Origin: Agapanthus africanus
Taxonomy: Eukaryota > Streptophyta > Magnoliopsida > Asparagales > Amaryllidaceae
DNA: 64,000 nt
Direction: 5' to 3'
Assembly (NCBI GenBank): GCA_030015575.1
Contig: JASDDO010000026.1
Span: forward strand, 187,761,739-187,825,738
The stretch's first letter is position 1, and every line of letters begins with the position of its first letter. The notes under the pieces were generated by a model. That model had not been told where the DNA came from. It made no database searches and saw nothing but the letters and a program-made list of their open reading frames with translations. Below, piece after piece: positions 33,222 through 45,697 of this stretch. The translations under genes were made by a program, and so were the position numbers.

Positions 33222-35411
33222 TGTTAGTTATATGTATGCCCTAGAGGCCATTATACGATGTATATTGTAGTTGATGCTTGGACATATATAGGGAGGACTT
33301 TCTTGCTCGACATGATAGTATGCTATCTGGTTGCTCTTTATCTCAACATGTACACTTATTGTCTCTCTCTTACATGTTGATAAAGCCCTTAGGATGAGTA
33401 CTTGACTACCAGGATTATGATACAGATCATACTCGTGGGGCAGAGGTAGTCGGTAAGTACATCCTTCAAATGTTCCTAGCTGTGGGAGTATCGAGATAGG
33501 ACATCGATATTCTAGTATGGACTAGCGTATACGCTTCTCGACCCATATGATGGGCGATGGATGGTCCCATATCCATCGATGTTTGACATCAGAGATAGTA
33601 TACGGGTGCTCAGTGGAGACTGGGTACACTGGACGGACTCGCCGAGAACTCCTTGATGATATTATACCTATCGTCAGATAGCAGTTCTCTGGTGACACTG
33701 GTATAGGTTAGTCTGTTGACCCGAGATCTTCATAGAGTCTTGTGTGATTCCCACTGTACTTTGATTTCCACCTTACCATGTTCAATAGATTGTGCAAAAT
33801 GGTGGTTTTTGGATACATTCCTGAGTCACATGGAGGCAATGAGTGATAGGAGGGGATTTCGTCTCTCCCGATATTAGGGGCTGATGTTGCGCTATGCTTG
33901 ATTAGCCATAACAGAAATCCCTGGCCAGGGTTGCTGAGATCTACTGGTAAGTGTTATCAGTAGTTTCTCGTACCGTTATGGACCTTGTATCGGCATAACT
34001 TATCAGGCTATTGTGGTCTGCCGTTATACCACCCCCAGGCTGTAATATACGACATATCTGATGAAGAGACCGGACTGTACGGTAGTGTTACTGATTGGAT
34101 TCGCAGGAGTATGAGCAGGCTTGCTTGTTGAGCTTCTGATCGCTCAATACCCGAGTGGACGTTATGTTTAGCAGACCGCTTGCAGCTTGTGGGTGTTTGA
34201 TATGATCATCACCTACTGCCGACATATTGACGAGTCTTTAGAGTCCCACACAGAGCTTTCCTTGTTCATGCGAAACGAAGTAGGAGCACATATATGATAT
34301 GTGCGAGACCGAGATTAATACGCGTATGTGATACCGCATTCTATTCTAGCGATATGTGATATCGGTCGGTTATATGTGATATAGCCGAGTTATCGGATCA
34401 AGTGTTGATTTGATAAATTGTTACATTTGATATTAGCCGGTTGTATGTGATATAGCCGAATTATTAAATCAAGTGTTGATTTAATAATTTGATGTATAAT
34501 TATATATGTGATATATTAATTTACATTAACTAATATTTGATCACTTAAACATTTCTTTTTCTCACTTGTGTACACTTAGTATATATGTGATATATATATT
34601 AATGTACATTATTTTTGTGTCATTCTTGATGCCACATGCTACATGGGTGTATGAGACTCATACCATGCTTATGTTAATGTTAGGGATTTTATTTATCCAA
34701 GTAATTCAAAATGGTTGGAAATTTATCATGACTAGAAGTTTGGAGAAGCTTATGCTAACTATTGACTTAGTCCACTAACTTTGTTTTACTTGTAGATATT
34801 TATTAACCTAACCATTTTTGTTAGCCATGGTCTATTCTCTACATGAGTTAGTGTATGAATCTAACTCACCCATAGTTGCTATTCTCACCTTATGAGTTTC
34901 ATTTTCATCTCCACTTCATCTTCTTCTTCCTCATGAGAAAAGCTTTCTAGCTTTTAAAAAGGTGATGAAATATTGTGAGAAAAATTAATCTAAAGTGAGC
35001 CCAATTCCTACTTCATAATCCTCTACTATATTAGCCATTTAGTTTAGGGTGTTTGCTTCTCTAATCTACCATTAGTGAAGAGGTAGCATGAGCTTGAGTC
35101 TCCTCGACGTAGATCATCTTCGGCCTCGAATATTTCGAGCAAGCTTGTTCATTTCTTCATGTGAACCGTTACTATAGTTCGGGTGTTCACTACATGGAGC
35201 GAAGGGACCACTACACCAAGTTTTTGAAGTGAAGGACCGGTCTACAAAGGCTGTATTCTTCATTCCCTTAGATGTAAAGATGTTTCCATTCTTGGTTCAT
35301 ATAATTCTCTAGCTAATATTCTTGGGTTAGGGTTCTTTAGTACGGCAAATTTTTGAAATTGGCATGGACGTTGCATTCCGAAACCTTGCTGTCGTGCTAG
35401 GTAACCCTGCA
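33222..35411 (+). repeat. Element D 5' LTR (2,190 bp)
   Basis: TGTTAGTTATATGTATGCCC to ACCCTGCA. It aligns with the 3' LTR 58008-60204 with many more differences than the LTR pairs of A and E, so D is older. Near 34270-34520 it holds repeated GTGATAT motifs alternating with GCC/CGG-containing stretches. Confidence 0.93.
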
Positions 35412-35412
35412 G

Positions 35413-35425
35413 TGGTTTCGGAGCC
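35413..35425 (+). other. Element D primer binding site (mutated)
   Basis: TGGTTTCGGAGCC, two differences from the family's TGGTATCAGAGCC, one base after the LTR end. Confidence 0.85.
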
Positions 35426-37138
35426 AAGATAGAGAATTAGACGATGTTTGTTAGATTATGAAACCGAAACTACTCCGAAACTTGGAATAATGAAATCTTG
35501 TTTCTGTCGATTTTTAAATGGCCTATAAATTTATTTTAAGCAATTGCAGAATGTCGCATGAGATGTAACATGAACACCATAAAAATTTCAGCCCTCATCA
35601 CCGGCCACAAGTCAAGAAAATCCGGCCAGCTCAGTTTTATAGTGGAGTTCTGGGTTGAATTTTTTAGGGTGTTCCAGTCTCTGGATTTTGGTGTTTTAGG
35701 TGTTGCTTGTTTTTTCTAAGATTGCATGTTATGTGGTTTTACTGTATTGGCAATTCAGAGTGTTTCGTATTCGTAATTTTAACATTGTTACTGGTTATTT
35801 AGACGACGTTAAAAAGTTCGAACGGATATCAATAACTCATTTCTTCCATCGCTGAAAATTTTCCGAGAGTTGGATTTTTCCAAGTTTAAAAGAATCAGAA
35901 AATCATGCAGGTGATTCTGTAGACCCTTTAGAAGAACGAAACCCTAATTCCATTATGTGACCGTCGGAACCGCCACCAAACCCTAGGGTTTGTGGTAGTG
36001 CTAGGTGAGGAAAGGGTTGACCCTTCTATGGCCGGTCCATAGGTGTTGTGGTATGTTCTGGGTACTTTTTAAACTCCGCTCAAGTGTTGAGTACTTTGGG
36101 AAATTTTGGGTTTTTGTTTATTCGATCGAAAAGTTTAATATTGAATAGCTATCTGTGATTGTGATACAATACTTGGAATCCACAATAATTAGTTATGTCA
36201 TAATTAGTTTGAATTTTGTAAATCTAGCAATTTAGTCTCATTTGGTCGGTTGGCACGGAATTTTGATGAGGATCAAAAGTCCGTCGCAATTACGTAGTAT
36301 ACGCGGATACTCGCCGGGTAACCTTAGTAGGTAGCCACGCCTCATAGCCCTGACCAAGTGACTGTAGAAGAACCCCGTCGCCAAAAGCATCCGTTTGGGT
36401 GCTCGCGGCCGCGGTGTTCCGCCTAAGTGCACTTCGTCGACGATATCGAGGGTGCGACCGTCTACTAAAGTTTCCGACGAGCATTCGATCAGGTTATTAG
36501 GAATCTTGTTGAATTACCCGACAGGTTATTGGAAAGTGTTTTCAATATCGAGACTAAAATGCGGGGTTTATAATTGTTAGGCATGTGATGTTTAAGAAAT
36601 TCATTTGGTTAGGCATGAAATCTAAAGTATGTGATACAATGGGTTTATGATGTCTAAGGTGGTTATGGATTCCAATTGTTGTAGTTTTCACTTTCTTTTC
36701 TGCGACGTGGTGTATCGCCAGTTTTGTTGCTATATGTCAACGACAATTGGGATACGCATATTTACTTACGTTGATGACATGTGATGTTATGTGTTGCTGT
36801 GATATGTTATATTGGATCGTCGTGTTTTGAATAGCCGGGATTATTTTTTATGTGAGATGAGAGTTTTTTATTTTCATTCATGTAAAAACTTGTGTGTAAT
36901 ATTCTTTTATTGGGGCACATCCGGGTTGAGGATGATGTCACCATTGATGTATATTATTTACTTTTCCGCATTAGGATAGACCCAAGAAGGAGAGCACAAG
37001 TAACCGGGTTCTAGAGTCCAGTGGGAGACCATCTCGAGGAGTCGAGACCGGGTCTCCTGACTCTAGAATTGGTAGGATTTCTTGCCGCTCTCGTAGGGGT
37101 CTAGGGATGCGGGTTTGGCTATTCATCGCGACCGTGGA
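35426..37138 (+). promoter_or_regulatory. Element D leader, first part
   Basis: Homologous to the C leader, including the motif near 36997-37110 (GGGTTCTAGAGTCCAGTGGG and CTTGCCGCTCTCGTAGGGG). The GC palindrome has decayed to CCGGCC...CCGGCC (35601-35627). A dyad AACCCTAGGGTT lies at 35979-35990. It ends at GTGGA (37134-37138), the left copy of F's target duplication. Confidence 0.8.
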
Positions 37139-38804
37139 TGTAACATTTCGAAAAAAAATAAAATATTATTTTTTGGAATTTTTAGAATTTAATATTAATT
37201 TTAATGAATATTTAATATTTCGGTATAATTAAATACCGATAAATTTGGAAAAATTTGGAAAATTATAGAAATTACTAAAAGAGGGTGTTTTATGTGAATT
37301 ATGAAATTTTTTAGTTTTTATGATTAATTATATGCTAATTTAGTGCTAATCACGATTAAAAATCACTAATCGGATTTTTAGCCTATTTGTGCAAAACATG
37401 CACCATATCTTTTTTCCACTTGTTACATGTTCTTATGGCTTTCCTACATGTTTTATATCATGGTTGTTGATTTATTAGAGAAGGGAAAAGAAAAAAAAAG
37501 AAAAAGGAAAAGAGTATTATAATAGGTATGGGTGAGAGAGAGAAAGGTGAGAGTTTACCTTTGACCCAAGTCTTGGTCATTCCTCTCCCCTCCCTCTCCA
37601 CAAGCTGCTGCTGCTGCCTCCTTCTCCTCCCTCCTCTATAAATCACCCCATTTCATCTCCAAAATAATCTTAAAACCCAAATCCCATTTCATTAAATAGA
37701 TGCACAAGCTCAAGGGAAACACATTGGACTTTGAGCAACTCAAGAAAGAAGAGATTTTGAGGACTTTGAGCAACTCAAGAAAATTCTTGAGTTGCCAAAG
37801 GAGGTAATTTCTGCACCGTTAGTGTAGTGTTTTAATTCCCTATGCATCCATACATGTTTCATGTCGATATTGAGTGGTTTTGTTGACTTAGAAAGTTCTA
37901 GTTAGGGTTTATGGGATTCGAGAGTGGTGATGTGCAATTAAGCTCAGTATAGACCACACAAACTCCCTAGTGCTAGAATTCAGGCCTAAAATAGAGACTA
38001 GAACACCGGAATACGGATTTAGAAAACCCGATATTGGAAAATTGTGAATTCTGTGGATGTAAAATGGAATCTGCTAATACCCGGAGACTCTGAAATTTAT
38101 ATTGCATACACAGAGATGCATGCAGGTGATTTAGAACATACCACCAAAACCCCAGCCCCTATCTCCCAAACTTGGCCGCAGATTTATTCTGTCTGGCCGC
38201 AATTTGTGGCCAGACCTAGGCCATTTGGCCTCGTGTTGGTTCTGTGGTCCCATAGAAATTAAAATAGACCCCTGTCATATACAAAATTGTATGATTTGAC
38301 CTAGGGTAAAATCTGGGACCTTTTTCCTAAATTGCTGTTTTGATTCGGGTTTCGTTTTGCGTATTTTGAATTCTGGATTTGCGTATTCATGTTTTACCTC
38401 GATCACTTGACGTTTGTACGACGATATCGAGGGATGTTGATGGTTTTGAAAGCGTGGTCTATAGGTTCTAACCTATAGGCATTAGCGTGTCGTTTTGGTA
38501 TTCCCGATGTGATTTTAATACGCATTCCGATTATGTTATCTATGTAGGTACCTTCATGTGGATTCCATACGATAAAGAAGATGAAGGCGACGTCGACACC
38601 GACACGCAGGATGCAAGGTGAGTAGATTATATCTACGGGGGAAGTCGGGTGGATGGTGTATAGCACCCCCACAATTCGATGTTTAGTAAACTATATATAT
38701 GCTATATATATATAAGTATGATAGCGTTAAGTGTGATATGGATATTCTAGATGGGTTTAGATGTACTATGGATAGATTAGGATTTAGAAATGAACTAGTA
38801 TAGT

Positions 38805-40871
38805 TGTAAGGTTAGTATAGCACCCTATGAAGTGTTTTGAAGCATCACATGACCCAAAGTTTTAATTTTTAAGGTGCTAAACTAACATGCAAAGGGATCG
38901 ATCCTAGAAAATTAGGGTTATTAAACATTAAGCTAGAAAAGATTAGGGTTTGAAGGCTACAACCTTTGTAGCACCCCTTTTTTCTTCACTCCTTAGGCTT
39001 TTGGGTGTTGGAAGAAGATCTTCTTGTTGTCCTCTTACGTCCACGACGATCCACCCGGAGTTTCCCGTCCAAGCTAGCAAATTTGGAAAAACCAAGAGAA
39101 CACTCTAATCAAGTCGGCTAAACTTGATTAGAATGATGTTGTGGCTATGGATCTCACTTCAAAATCCTATTTTTATGAGTATTTTACTCTCTTATAAGAA
39201 CTAGAGAGCAAAGCATGGAGGATAATGAAGATGGTGGTCTTTTTTTTTTTGAAGAAGAGAATGAATTATCCTTGAAAGAGAAAAGAAAAATAACTATATA
39301 TATTTTTCTTTCTCATAACCAACCATGGTTAGATTTTAAAGATATCATTTGATTTAAGTTAAAAGCATAATAAGAAAATAAACCATGGGTTAAAAGTTAG
39401 GTGAGCATGGTAGAGTTTAGAAGAGTGTAGAAACTCTTAAATGATTTAACCCATTTTTCATTTCCTTTTGCTTTAATTTAAATCCAATAATAATCCAAAA
39501 ATAACCATGGTGTAATTCTTATATATCCACCATTCTCATTGTATAAACAACCATGATAATATGATGTATGTATGCATGTGTGCATGCACATCCACATGTG
39601 CAAGAACAAAAATGAATGCATACATGCATGCATACATCCATAATAAATAAGATAGGATTTTGTAGTGAGGAGCTAATGATAAATCAACACTTGATTCACT
39701 AATCCGGTCATATCACATACGACCCGACCATTAGCAAGCCGCCCAATTAATATACGGTATCCCATACACGCATTTTAATCGGGTCCAAGCGCATATCTCA
39801 TACGCGCACCACAACGTTTCGCCTGGACTAGGTAACTCCTATGTGGGACTCTAAGACTCGTCAATACGCCGGCAGTGGGTGATGATCATATCAAGCACCC
39901 CCAAGCCGCAAGCGGTCAGCTAAACGTAACGGCCACCCGGGTATTGAGCGATTAGAAGAAAACAAGCGAACCTGTTACAACTCCCGTCGAGCCATCCGGC
40001 AACACTACCGTACAGTCCGGTCTCTTCGTCAGATATGCTGCATATCGAGCCTAGGGATGGTCACGTCGACCTCAATAACTCAATAAGTCATGTCGGTGAA
40101 TGGTCTATAACAGATCGAGAAACTACTGATAACACTTATCAGCAAATCTCAGCTGCCCTGGCCAGGGACTTGCTGTTATAACCAGTCGAGCACAGCACAG
40201 CATCAACTCCCAATACCGGGAGAGACGAAACCCCTCCTATCGCTCATTGCCTTCGTGTGTCTCGGGACTGTACCCAACGGCCACCTGTTTGTACGACTCA
40301 GTAGAGCCGTGGTAGGGTGGCAATCAAAGTACAGTGGGAGAACACACAAGGCTCTATGACGATCTCGGGTCTACAGACTAACCTGTACCAGTGTCACCTG
40401 AGAACTGCTATCCGACGATAGATATAATTCCATATAGGAGTTCTCGATGAGTCCGTCCAGTGTACCCAGTCACCACTGAGCACCCGTATATGATCTTGAT
40501 GTCAAACATCGATGAATGTGGGAACATTCATCGCCCATCGTATGGGTCTAGTATCATATACGCTAGTCTACTCTGGTATATCAATGCCCCATCTCGATAT
40601 ACCTACGACTAGGGACGTTCCAGGATATGCTTATAGACTACAGATGTCCCACTAGTATTATCTCCATCATAATCAGAGTAGTCAAGCCGATATCCTTAGG
40701 GCTTTATCAGCATGTGTGAATGAATAGAAGCATGATCAAATAAACATGTCAGATAAAGAAGTACCAGATAGCATACTATCATGTCGAGCAAGAATGCAAA
40801 CTGAATATATATACATGTATAGATACATCCACTATCACATAATGGCCTCTAGGGCATACATATATCCAACA
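38805..40871 (-). repeat. Element E 3' LTR (2,067 bp)
   Basis: Plus strand TGTAAGGTTAGTATAGCACC to CATACATATATCCAACA. It aligns over its whole length with 47316-49379. The sense strand starts TGTTGGATATATGTATGCCC, as in C. Confidence 0.95.
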
Positions 40872-40885
40872 ATCTCCCACTTGCA
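40872..40885 (-). other. Element E polypurine tract
   Basis: Minus strand TGCAAGTGGGAGAT between the pol stop codon and the 3' LTR. Confidence 0.85.
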
Positions 40886-42961
40886 CTAAGGCCAGTTATT
40901 GGCGTATCTCATACCCAACATCTCAAAAAGTCGCTCATGCTGTGGCTGAGGGAGGGCCTTGGTGAGTGGATCCGCGGCGTTGTTCTTTGTGTCTACTCTC
41001 TTAATCTCGATCTCGCGGCGATCTACAATCTCCCGGATCAAATGAAAGCGCCTCAGGATATGTCTGGACCGCTGATGGGATCTGGGCTCCTTGGCTAACG
41101 CCATAGCCCCATTATTATCACAATACAAGGGTATTGGATCAATAATGGTTGGAACTACTCCTAGCTCCGAGACGAACTTCTTCATCCAGACGGCTTCCTT
41201 GGCGGCATCATTTGCAGCAATGTACTCAGCTTCCATCGTAGAGTCTGCAACGGTATCTTGTTTGGAACTCTTCCAACTTACCGCCCCTCCATTGAGGGTA
41301 AATACAAACCCTGAGATAGATTTGCTGTCATCCTTATCGCTCTGGAAGCTCGAATCGGTAAAGGCCTCCATTTGGAGATCTGTATTACCATACACCAAGA
41401 ACAATTCTTTAGTCCTTCGCAAGTACTTAAGAATGTTCTTCACAGCTGTCCAGTGGTTCTCCCCTGGGTTGGATTGATACCTGCTTACAACACTAAGTGC
41501 ATAAGCTACATCTGGGCGTGTACATAACATCGCATACATTATAGATCCTACTGCCGAAGCATAAGGTATAATGCTCATGCGAGCTCTCTCTTCATCGGTC
41601 TTTGGACAAGAATCCTTGGAGAGAGTGACTCCATGGCAAGCGGGTAAGGCACCCCGCTTGGAGTCTTCCATACTAAACCTCTTTAGGATGGTGTTGATGT
41701 ACCTGGTTTGGGACAATCCCAATAACTTTTTGGATCTATCCCTATAGATCCTTATGCCCAGGATGTATGTGGCATCACCCAGGTCCTTCATGGAGAACCT
41801 TAGTGATAAGAATGATTTGACCGACTGTAGCATAGGAATATCATTTCCTATCAGAAGAATATCATCTACGTACAATACGAGGAATGTGACAGCTCTTCCT
41901 ACAGCCTTCTTATAAACACAAGGTTCATCTGGATTTTTGAGGAAATCAAACTCTTTGATAACATCATCGAAACAGATGTTCCAACTCCGAGATGCCTGCT
42001 TCAACCCATATATGGATTTAACCAATCTACATGCTTTCTCGCTGCTCCCACTATCAATGAAGCCCTCTGGCTGATCCATATAAACGCATTCTTCTAAATC
42101 TCCATTTAGAAATGCTGTTTTAACGTCCATCTGCCAGATTTCATAGTCGTAGTGGGCAGCAATTGCAAGTAGGATCCGAATGGATTTAAGCATGGCTACG
42201 GGCGAAAAAGTTTCGTCATAGTCCAAACCTGGTCTTTGACGAAAACCTTTCGCCATAAGTCTTGCCTTATAGGTCTCTACCTGCCCATCCACACCAATCT
42301 TTCTTTTAAAGATCCATTTGCACCCTACAGGTTTTACCCCAGGAGGTACAACGTCCAAAGTCCATACTTTGTTGGTGTACATAGACTCCATTTCGGATCT
42401 CATGGCATCCAGCCACTTCACAGAGTCACCACTCGTGATAGCTTGCTGAAAACTGGTAGGATCATCATCATCCATGATGCAATCTTCTCTGTTACCTTCA
42501 ATGAGGAAACCGTAGTACCTCTCCGGTGGGCGAGAAGTCCTACCAGACCTACGGAGTGGCTGAGGTTCTTCAGTTTCTGTTGCAACAGCCGGTTCAACCA
42601 AATCGTCATTTGTAGTTTGTGTCTCCAGAACCTCTTCTAGATCTACTACCTTGCCATCATCTTTATCTGTGAAAAACTCTTTTTCCAGGAATGTGGCATA
42701 CTGAGAAACAAACACCTTTTGTTCCTCTTTATGGTAGAACAGATATCCATAAGAATTCTTTGGATATCCCACAAAGTTACACATGACTGACCGTGTCTCG
42801 AGTTTGTCCGGATTCTGCTTTTTAACATAGGTCGGGCAACCCCAAATCTTAATTCTTTTAAGAGATGGTCTCTTCCCATTCCATATCTCATATGGCGTGG
42901 TAGACACGGCTTTGGTTGGAACCCTGTTTAGCAGAAACGCTGCAGTCTCCAATGCATGTCC
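40886..42961 (-). CDS. Element E pol, downstream part (end of INT, RT, RNase H)
   Basis: Continues in frame after the TAG at 42964-42962: GHALETAAFLLNRVPTKA (end of the integrase core), linker LEEVLETQTT, then RT from DPTSFQQAI with YVDD at 41872-41861, and RNase H with TDSSF, STMEAEYIA and DNNGAMALAKEPRSHQ. It ends ANNWP-stop at 40888-40886. About 692 codons with no frameshift. It would produce reverse transcriptase and RNase H only if the TAG is read through. Confidence 0.95.
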   Translation of the reverse strand, partial: GHALETAAFLLNRVPTKAVSTTPYEIWNGKRPSLKRIKIWGCPTYVKKQNPDKLETRSVMCNFVGYPKNSYGYLFYHKEEQKVFVSQYATFLEKEFFTDKDDGKVVDLEEVLETQTTNDDLVEPAVATETEEPQPLRRSGRTSRPPERYYGFLIEGNREDCIMDDDDPTSFQQAITSGDSVKWLDAMRSEMESMYTNKVWTLDVVPPGVKPVGCKWIFKRKIGVDGQVETYKARLMAKGFRQRPGLDYDETFSPVAMLKSIRILLAIAAHYDYEIWQMDVKTAFLNGDLEECVYMDQPEGFIDSGSSEKACRLVKSIYGLKQASRSWNICFDDVIKEFDFLKNPDEPCVYKKAVGRAVTFLVLYVDDILLIGNDIPMLQSVKSFLSLRFSMKDLGDATYILGIRIYRDRSKKLLGLSQTRYINTILKRFSMEDSKRGALPACHGVTLSKDSCPKTDEERARMSIIPYASAVGSIMYAMLCTRPDVAYALSVVSRYQSNPGENHWTAVKNILKYLRRTKELFLVYGNTDLQMEAFTDSSFQSDKDDSKSISGFVFTLNGGAVSWKSSKQDTVADSTMEAEYIAANDAAKEAVWMKKFVSELGVVPTIIDPIPLYCDNNGAMALAKEPRSHQRSRHILRRFHLIREIVDRREIEIKRVDTKNNAADPLTKALPQPQHERLFEMLGMRYANNWP

Positions 42962-44812
42962 CTAAAACGAGACTGGTAACTTAGCGTCACTCATCATGGA
43001 TCGGACCATATCTAATAGGGTCCTATTCCGTCGTTCTGACACACCGTTGTGCTGTGGTGTGTAAGGAGGAGTGAGCTGAGAGAGAATCCCATTCTCTTTT
43101 AGGAAGTTTGCAAATTCTGCACTGAGATACTCACCACCTCGATCTGATCGAAGCATCTTAATACTCAAGCCGGTTTGTTTTTCTACTTCTTGTTTATATT
43201 CAATGAATTTCTCGAAAGTGTCGGACTTGTGCTTTAATAAAAATACATGACCGAATCTTGAGAAATCTTCAGTGAATGTAATGAAGTATGAAAAACCGCC
43301 TCTAGCCTGTGTAGACATCGGCCCACATACATCACTATGTATGAGGCCAAGGAGCTGAGTAGCTCTTTCTCCGTGTCCGGTAAACGGAGTTTTGGTCATT
43401 TTACCCTTGATACAAGACTGGCAAGTCGCATAAGACTTATATTCAAAAGAGTTTAAATATCCATCTTTGTGTAACCTGTTTAGTCTTGTTTCGTTAATAT
43501 GACCAAGTCTACAATGCCAAAGAAAAGCTTCATTTAATTCTGAAAGTTTTCTTTTATTAGTGTGTTGTATACTGAAAACTGTGTGTTGATTTAGGACATA
43601 TATTCCATTATTAAGCGTACCATACCCAACCAACATTTGATTTAGGTGAATGTTCATAACATTGTTCTGCAACACAAAATTATACCCTTCATTGTCCAAC
43701 AAAGAAACGAATATTATATTACATAGCATAGTTGGTACAAAATAACATGGATTCAAAATCAAAATACATCCAGATGGCAACCCCAAGTGATACTCTCCCA
43801 CTGCGACTGTATGTACATTGGAACCATTTCCAATGCGGAGAGTATGGTCACCTGTCCTCAAAACCTTGCTATTTCTCAGCCCCTGCATAGAATTGCAAAT
43901 GTGAGAACCTGAACCGGTATCCAATACCCAGGAAGCAGAGTTTATAGAAAAACAGTTTTCAGTCACAAACGCACCTGAAGCAGAAGCATCACCATGCTTC
44001 TTCTTGAGACTTAGGTACTCCGTGAAATTGCGCTTCCAGTGTCCTGTCTTGTGGCAATGAAAACACTCGCCTTTCCACGGGTCTCCAGCCGTGGACTTTC
44101 CCTTTCCCTTCACCTTTTTGACTCCGCCCTTAGGATTAGTGGGTTTCTTCTTTTTCTTTCCCTTGGCCTTGGCTTTCAGGCGAGAAGAGGAAGACTGTCC
44201 AATAGTCATAACGGGAGTTTTTGCTAACTTCATAGTGCTCTCTGCACTCCTTAACATATTAAGGGGTTCAGGGAGGTCCTTCTCCATGCCATGCATGTTG
44301 AAGTTCACTATGAACTGAGCAAAGGTGGAGGGGAGGGACTGCAGAATAATATCTATATATTGTTCATTGTCCATTGTCCATCCAAGATCCTCAAGCTCTT
44401 CTATAAGAGCTATCATCTTCAGAACATGGTCTCCTACTGGTGTGCCAGGGGCCATTCGCATCTGAAACAATTTCTTTGATGCTTCGTATCGTAATACGCG
44501 GGATTGCTCCCCATACAACTCCTTTGTATGGAGCAATATACCGTGAATGTCCATGTCCTCGTGCTGCTTTTGATGTGTGTTATCCATCGATGCAAGCGCG
44601 AGGCATGTGGCCGTGGCACAGTCAGCGTCCCATGTCTTGCGGACTTCAATGTCCGCAACTGAGGATTTTGGACCTGGGACGGGCGGGGCTGAAGTCGTGA
44701 GGACATATGATACTTTATCATAAGTCAAGGCGATCTTCAGATTCCTTAGCCAGTCTTTATAGTTGGTCCCATTCAGTTTGTTTTTATCTAGTAGAAGCTT
44801 AAGTCCAGTCAT
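42962..44812 (-). CDS. Element E gag, protease and most of integrase, ended by TAG
   Basis: 616 codons from ATG 44812-44810 (MTGLKLLLDKNKLNGTNYKDW). Domains: Gag capsid-like; basic linker; zinc knuckle CFHCHKTGHWKRNF (about 44072-44031), in which the last Cys is Phe; protease DTGSGS (43921-43904); integrase zinc domain (WHCRLGH...CQSC) and core through RRNRTLLDM. The stop replaces the Trp of SFWGHALE (element C has TTTTGGGGGCAT there), a TGG to TAG change. Both defects are single-base changes. Confidence 0.95.
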   Translation of the reverse strand: MTGLKLLLDKNKLNGTNYKDWLRNLKIALTYDKVSYVLTTSAPPVPGPKSSVADIEVRKTWDADCATATCLALASMDNTHQKQHEDMDIHGILLHTKELYGEQSRVLRYEASKKLFQMRMAPGTPVGDHVLKMIALIEELEDLGWTMDNEQYIDIILQSLPSTFAQFIVNFNMHGMEKDLPEPLNMLRSAESTMKLAKTPVMTIGQSSSSRLKAKAKGKKKKKPTNPKGGVKKVKGKGKSTAGDPWKGECFHCHKTGHWKRNFTEYLSLKKKHGDASASGAFVTENCFSINSASWVLDTGSGSHICNSMQGLRNSKVLRTGDHTLRIGNGSNVHTVAVGEYHLGLPSGCILILNPCYFVPTMLCNIIFVSLLDNEGYNFVLQNNVMNIHLNQMLVGYGTLNNGIYVLNQHTVFSIQHTNKRKLSELNEAFLWHCRLGHINETRLNRLHKDGYLNSFEYKSYATCQSCIKGKMTKTPFTGHGERATQLLGLIHSDVCGPMSTQARGGFSYFITFTEDFSRFGHVFLLKHKSDTFEKFIEYKQEVEKQTGLSIKMLRSDRGGEYLSAEFANFLKENGILSQLTPPYTPQHNGVSERRNRTLLDMVRSMMSDAKLPVSF

Positions 44813-45256
44813 TGGTATCTGCCATTAAGAGAGAGAAAAGAATACACTCAGCGAAAGCTCTTGCACAGATTAGATTGGTTTATTATCTTTTCTAATCGAT
44901 GTTTCCCACTGCTTTTTATCAAGTTTTCTTTCAAACCTTAAAAAGAAAAACTAGCCAGGATTAATTACAGTCTACAACTTCGCTAACCGTTCAGCCAGGC
45001 CAGTGTCGGTACTTTGAGGGAGGTTCCCCGTGCTTTCGCACGGACCTAATTAGAGTAAACCTCGTTTTCCCAGAGGCGGAGCCCCGTTAACACCTTTCTA
45101 GACACCTAATGAGTTAGCTAATTATAAACTGTAAAACTCTCCTAGGAGCAACTATTGCCCACAGTGGGATCGGGATCCAACCATCACATGGAAGGTATGC
45201 AATCTCATTGCAAATTTCAACACTTGAAATTCCCGATGTAATTTTTACCCCTAGTA

Positions 45257-45462
45257 CTTATGAACTTAACTATGGTTAACAAATCATAAGTACCAGTCAA
45301 GTTCTACCCGTCATTTCTTGATCAATTAGACCCACCCATATGACCCTTAACTATGGTCAACAAAGTCGCATGAATGTCCTAATTAATCTGCATCATATGC
45401 AGTCTAGGAAGACATCACTTAGCTACCGTACACTACGCCTTAACTAAAGTCAACAAACGTAG
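45257..45462 (-). other. Element E leader hairpin triplet, tetraloop CAUA/UUUA
   Basis: Plus strand: TTAAC-TATG-GTTAA (45266-45279), TTAAC-TATG-GTCAA (45347-45360), TTAAC-TAAA-GTCAA (45440-45453). In sense order the spacings are 93 and 81 nt. Outer stems are CTACG/CGTAG for copy 1 (45462-45433) and CTTATGA/TCATAAG for copy 3 (45290-45257). In copy 3 (sense) the inner stem is UUAAC/GUUAA, both sides changed relative to UUGAC/GUCAA in A. Confidence 0.82.
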
Positions 45463-45676
45463 CACGAATACTAAGTACTCTACTTCCTAAAATGACGGAG
45501 GGTTGCGAATGATTTTTAAGAAAATCTTTAACGCTTTGAACTTGATATCGTTGTAGAATCAAACAGTTTTCAAAAGGAGTGGCTTAAGCTCCGCAGTTTT
45601 GAAATGTAGCTTTTTCATAAATAGCCGAGTAGTTTTTAAATCCGATTCTACAACATCTTTTTAGGTTTATTTTCTT

Positions 45677-45697
45677 TACATTAATCACATTAATGTA
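45677..45697 (-). other. Element E leader hairpin
   Basis: TACATTAAT (45677-45685), three-base loop, ATTAATGTA (45689-45697), next to GATGGGAT (sense). Confidence 0.78.

Noticed and set aside
35961..36000. GC palindrome copy in the D leader at this place
   Set aside because: Distance from the primer site and alignment with E show it is the telobox dyad region; the true decayed counterpart is at 35601-35627.
38174..38225. GC palindrome in element F
   Set aside because: Only loose GGCCGC/GTGGCC matches around an imperfect dyad; not good enough to call.
37139..38804. Complete chromovirus 5' LTR with internal region following
   Set aside because: No primer site, coding domain or second LTR was found within F, so a single solo LTR fits better.
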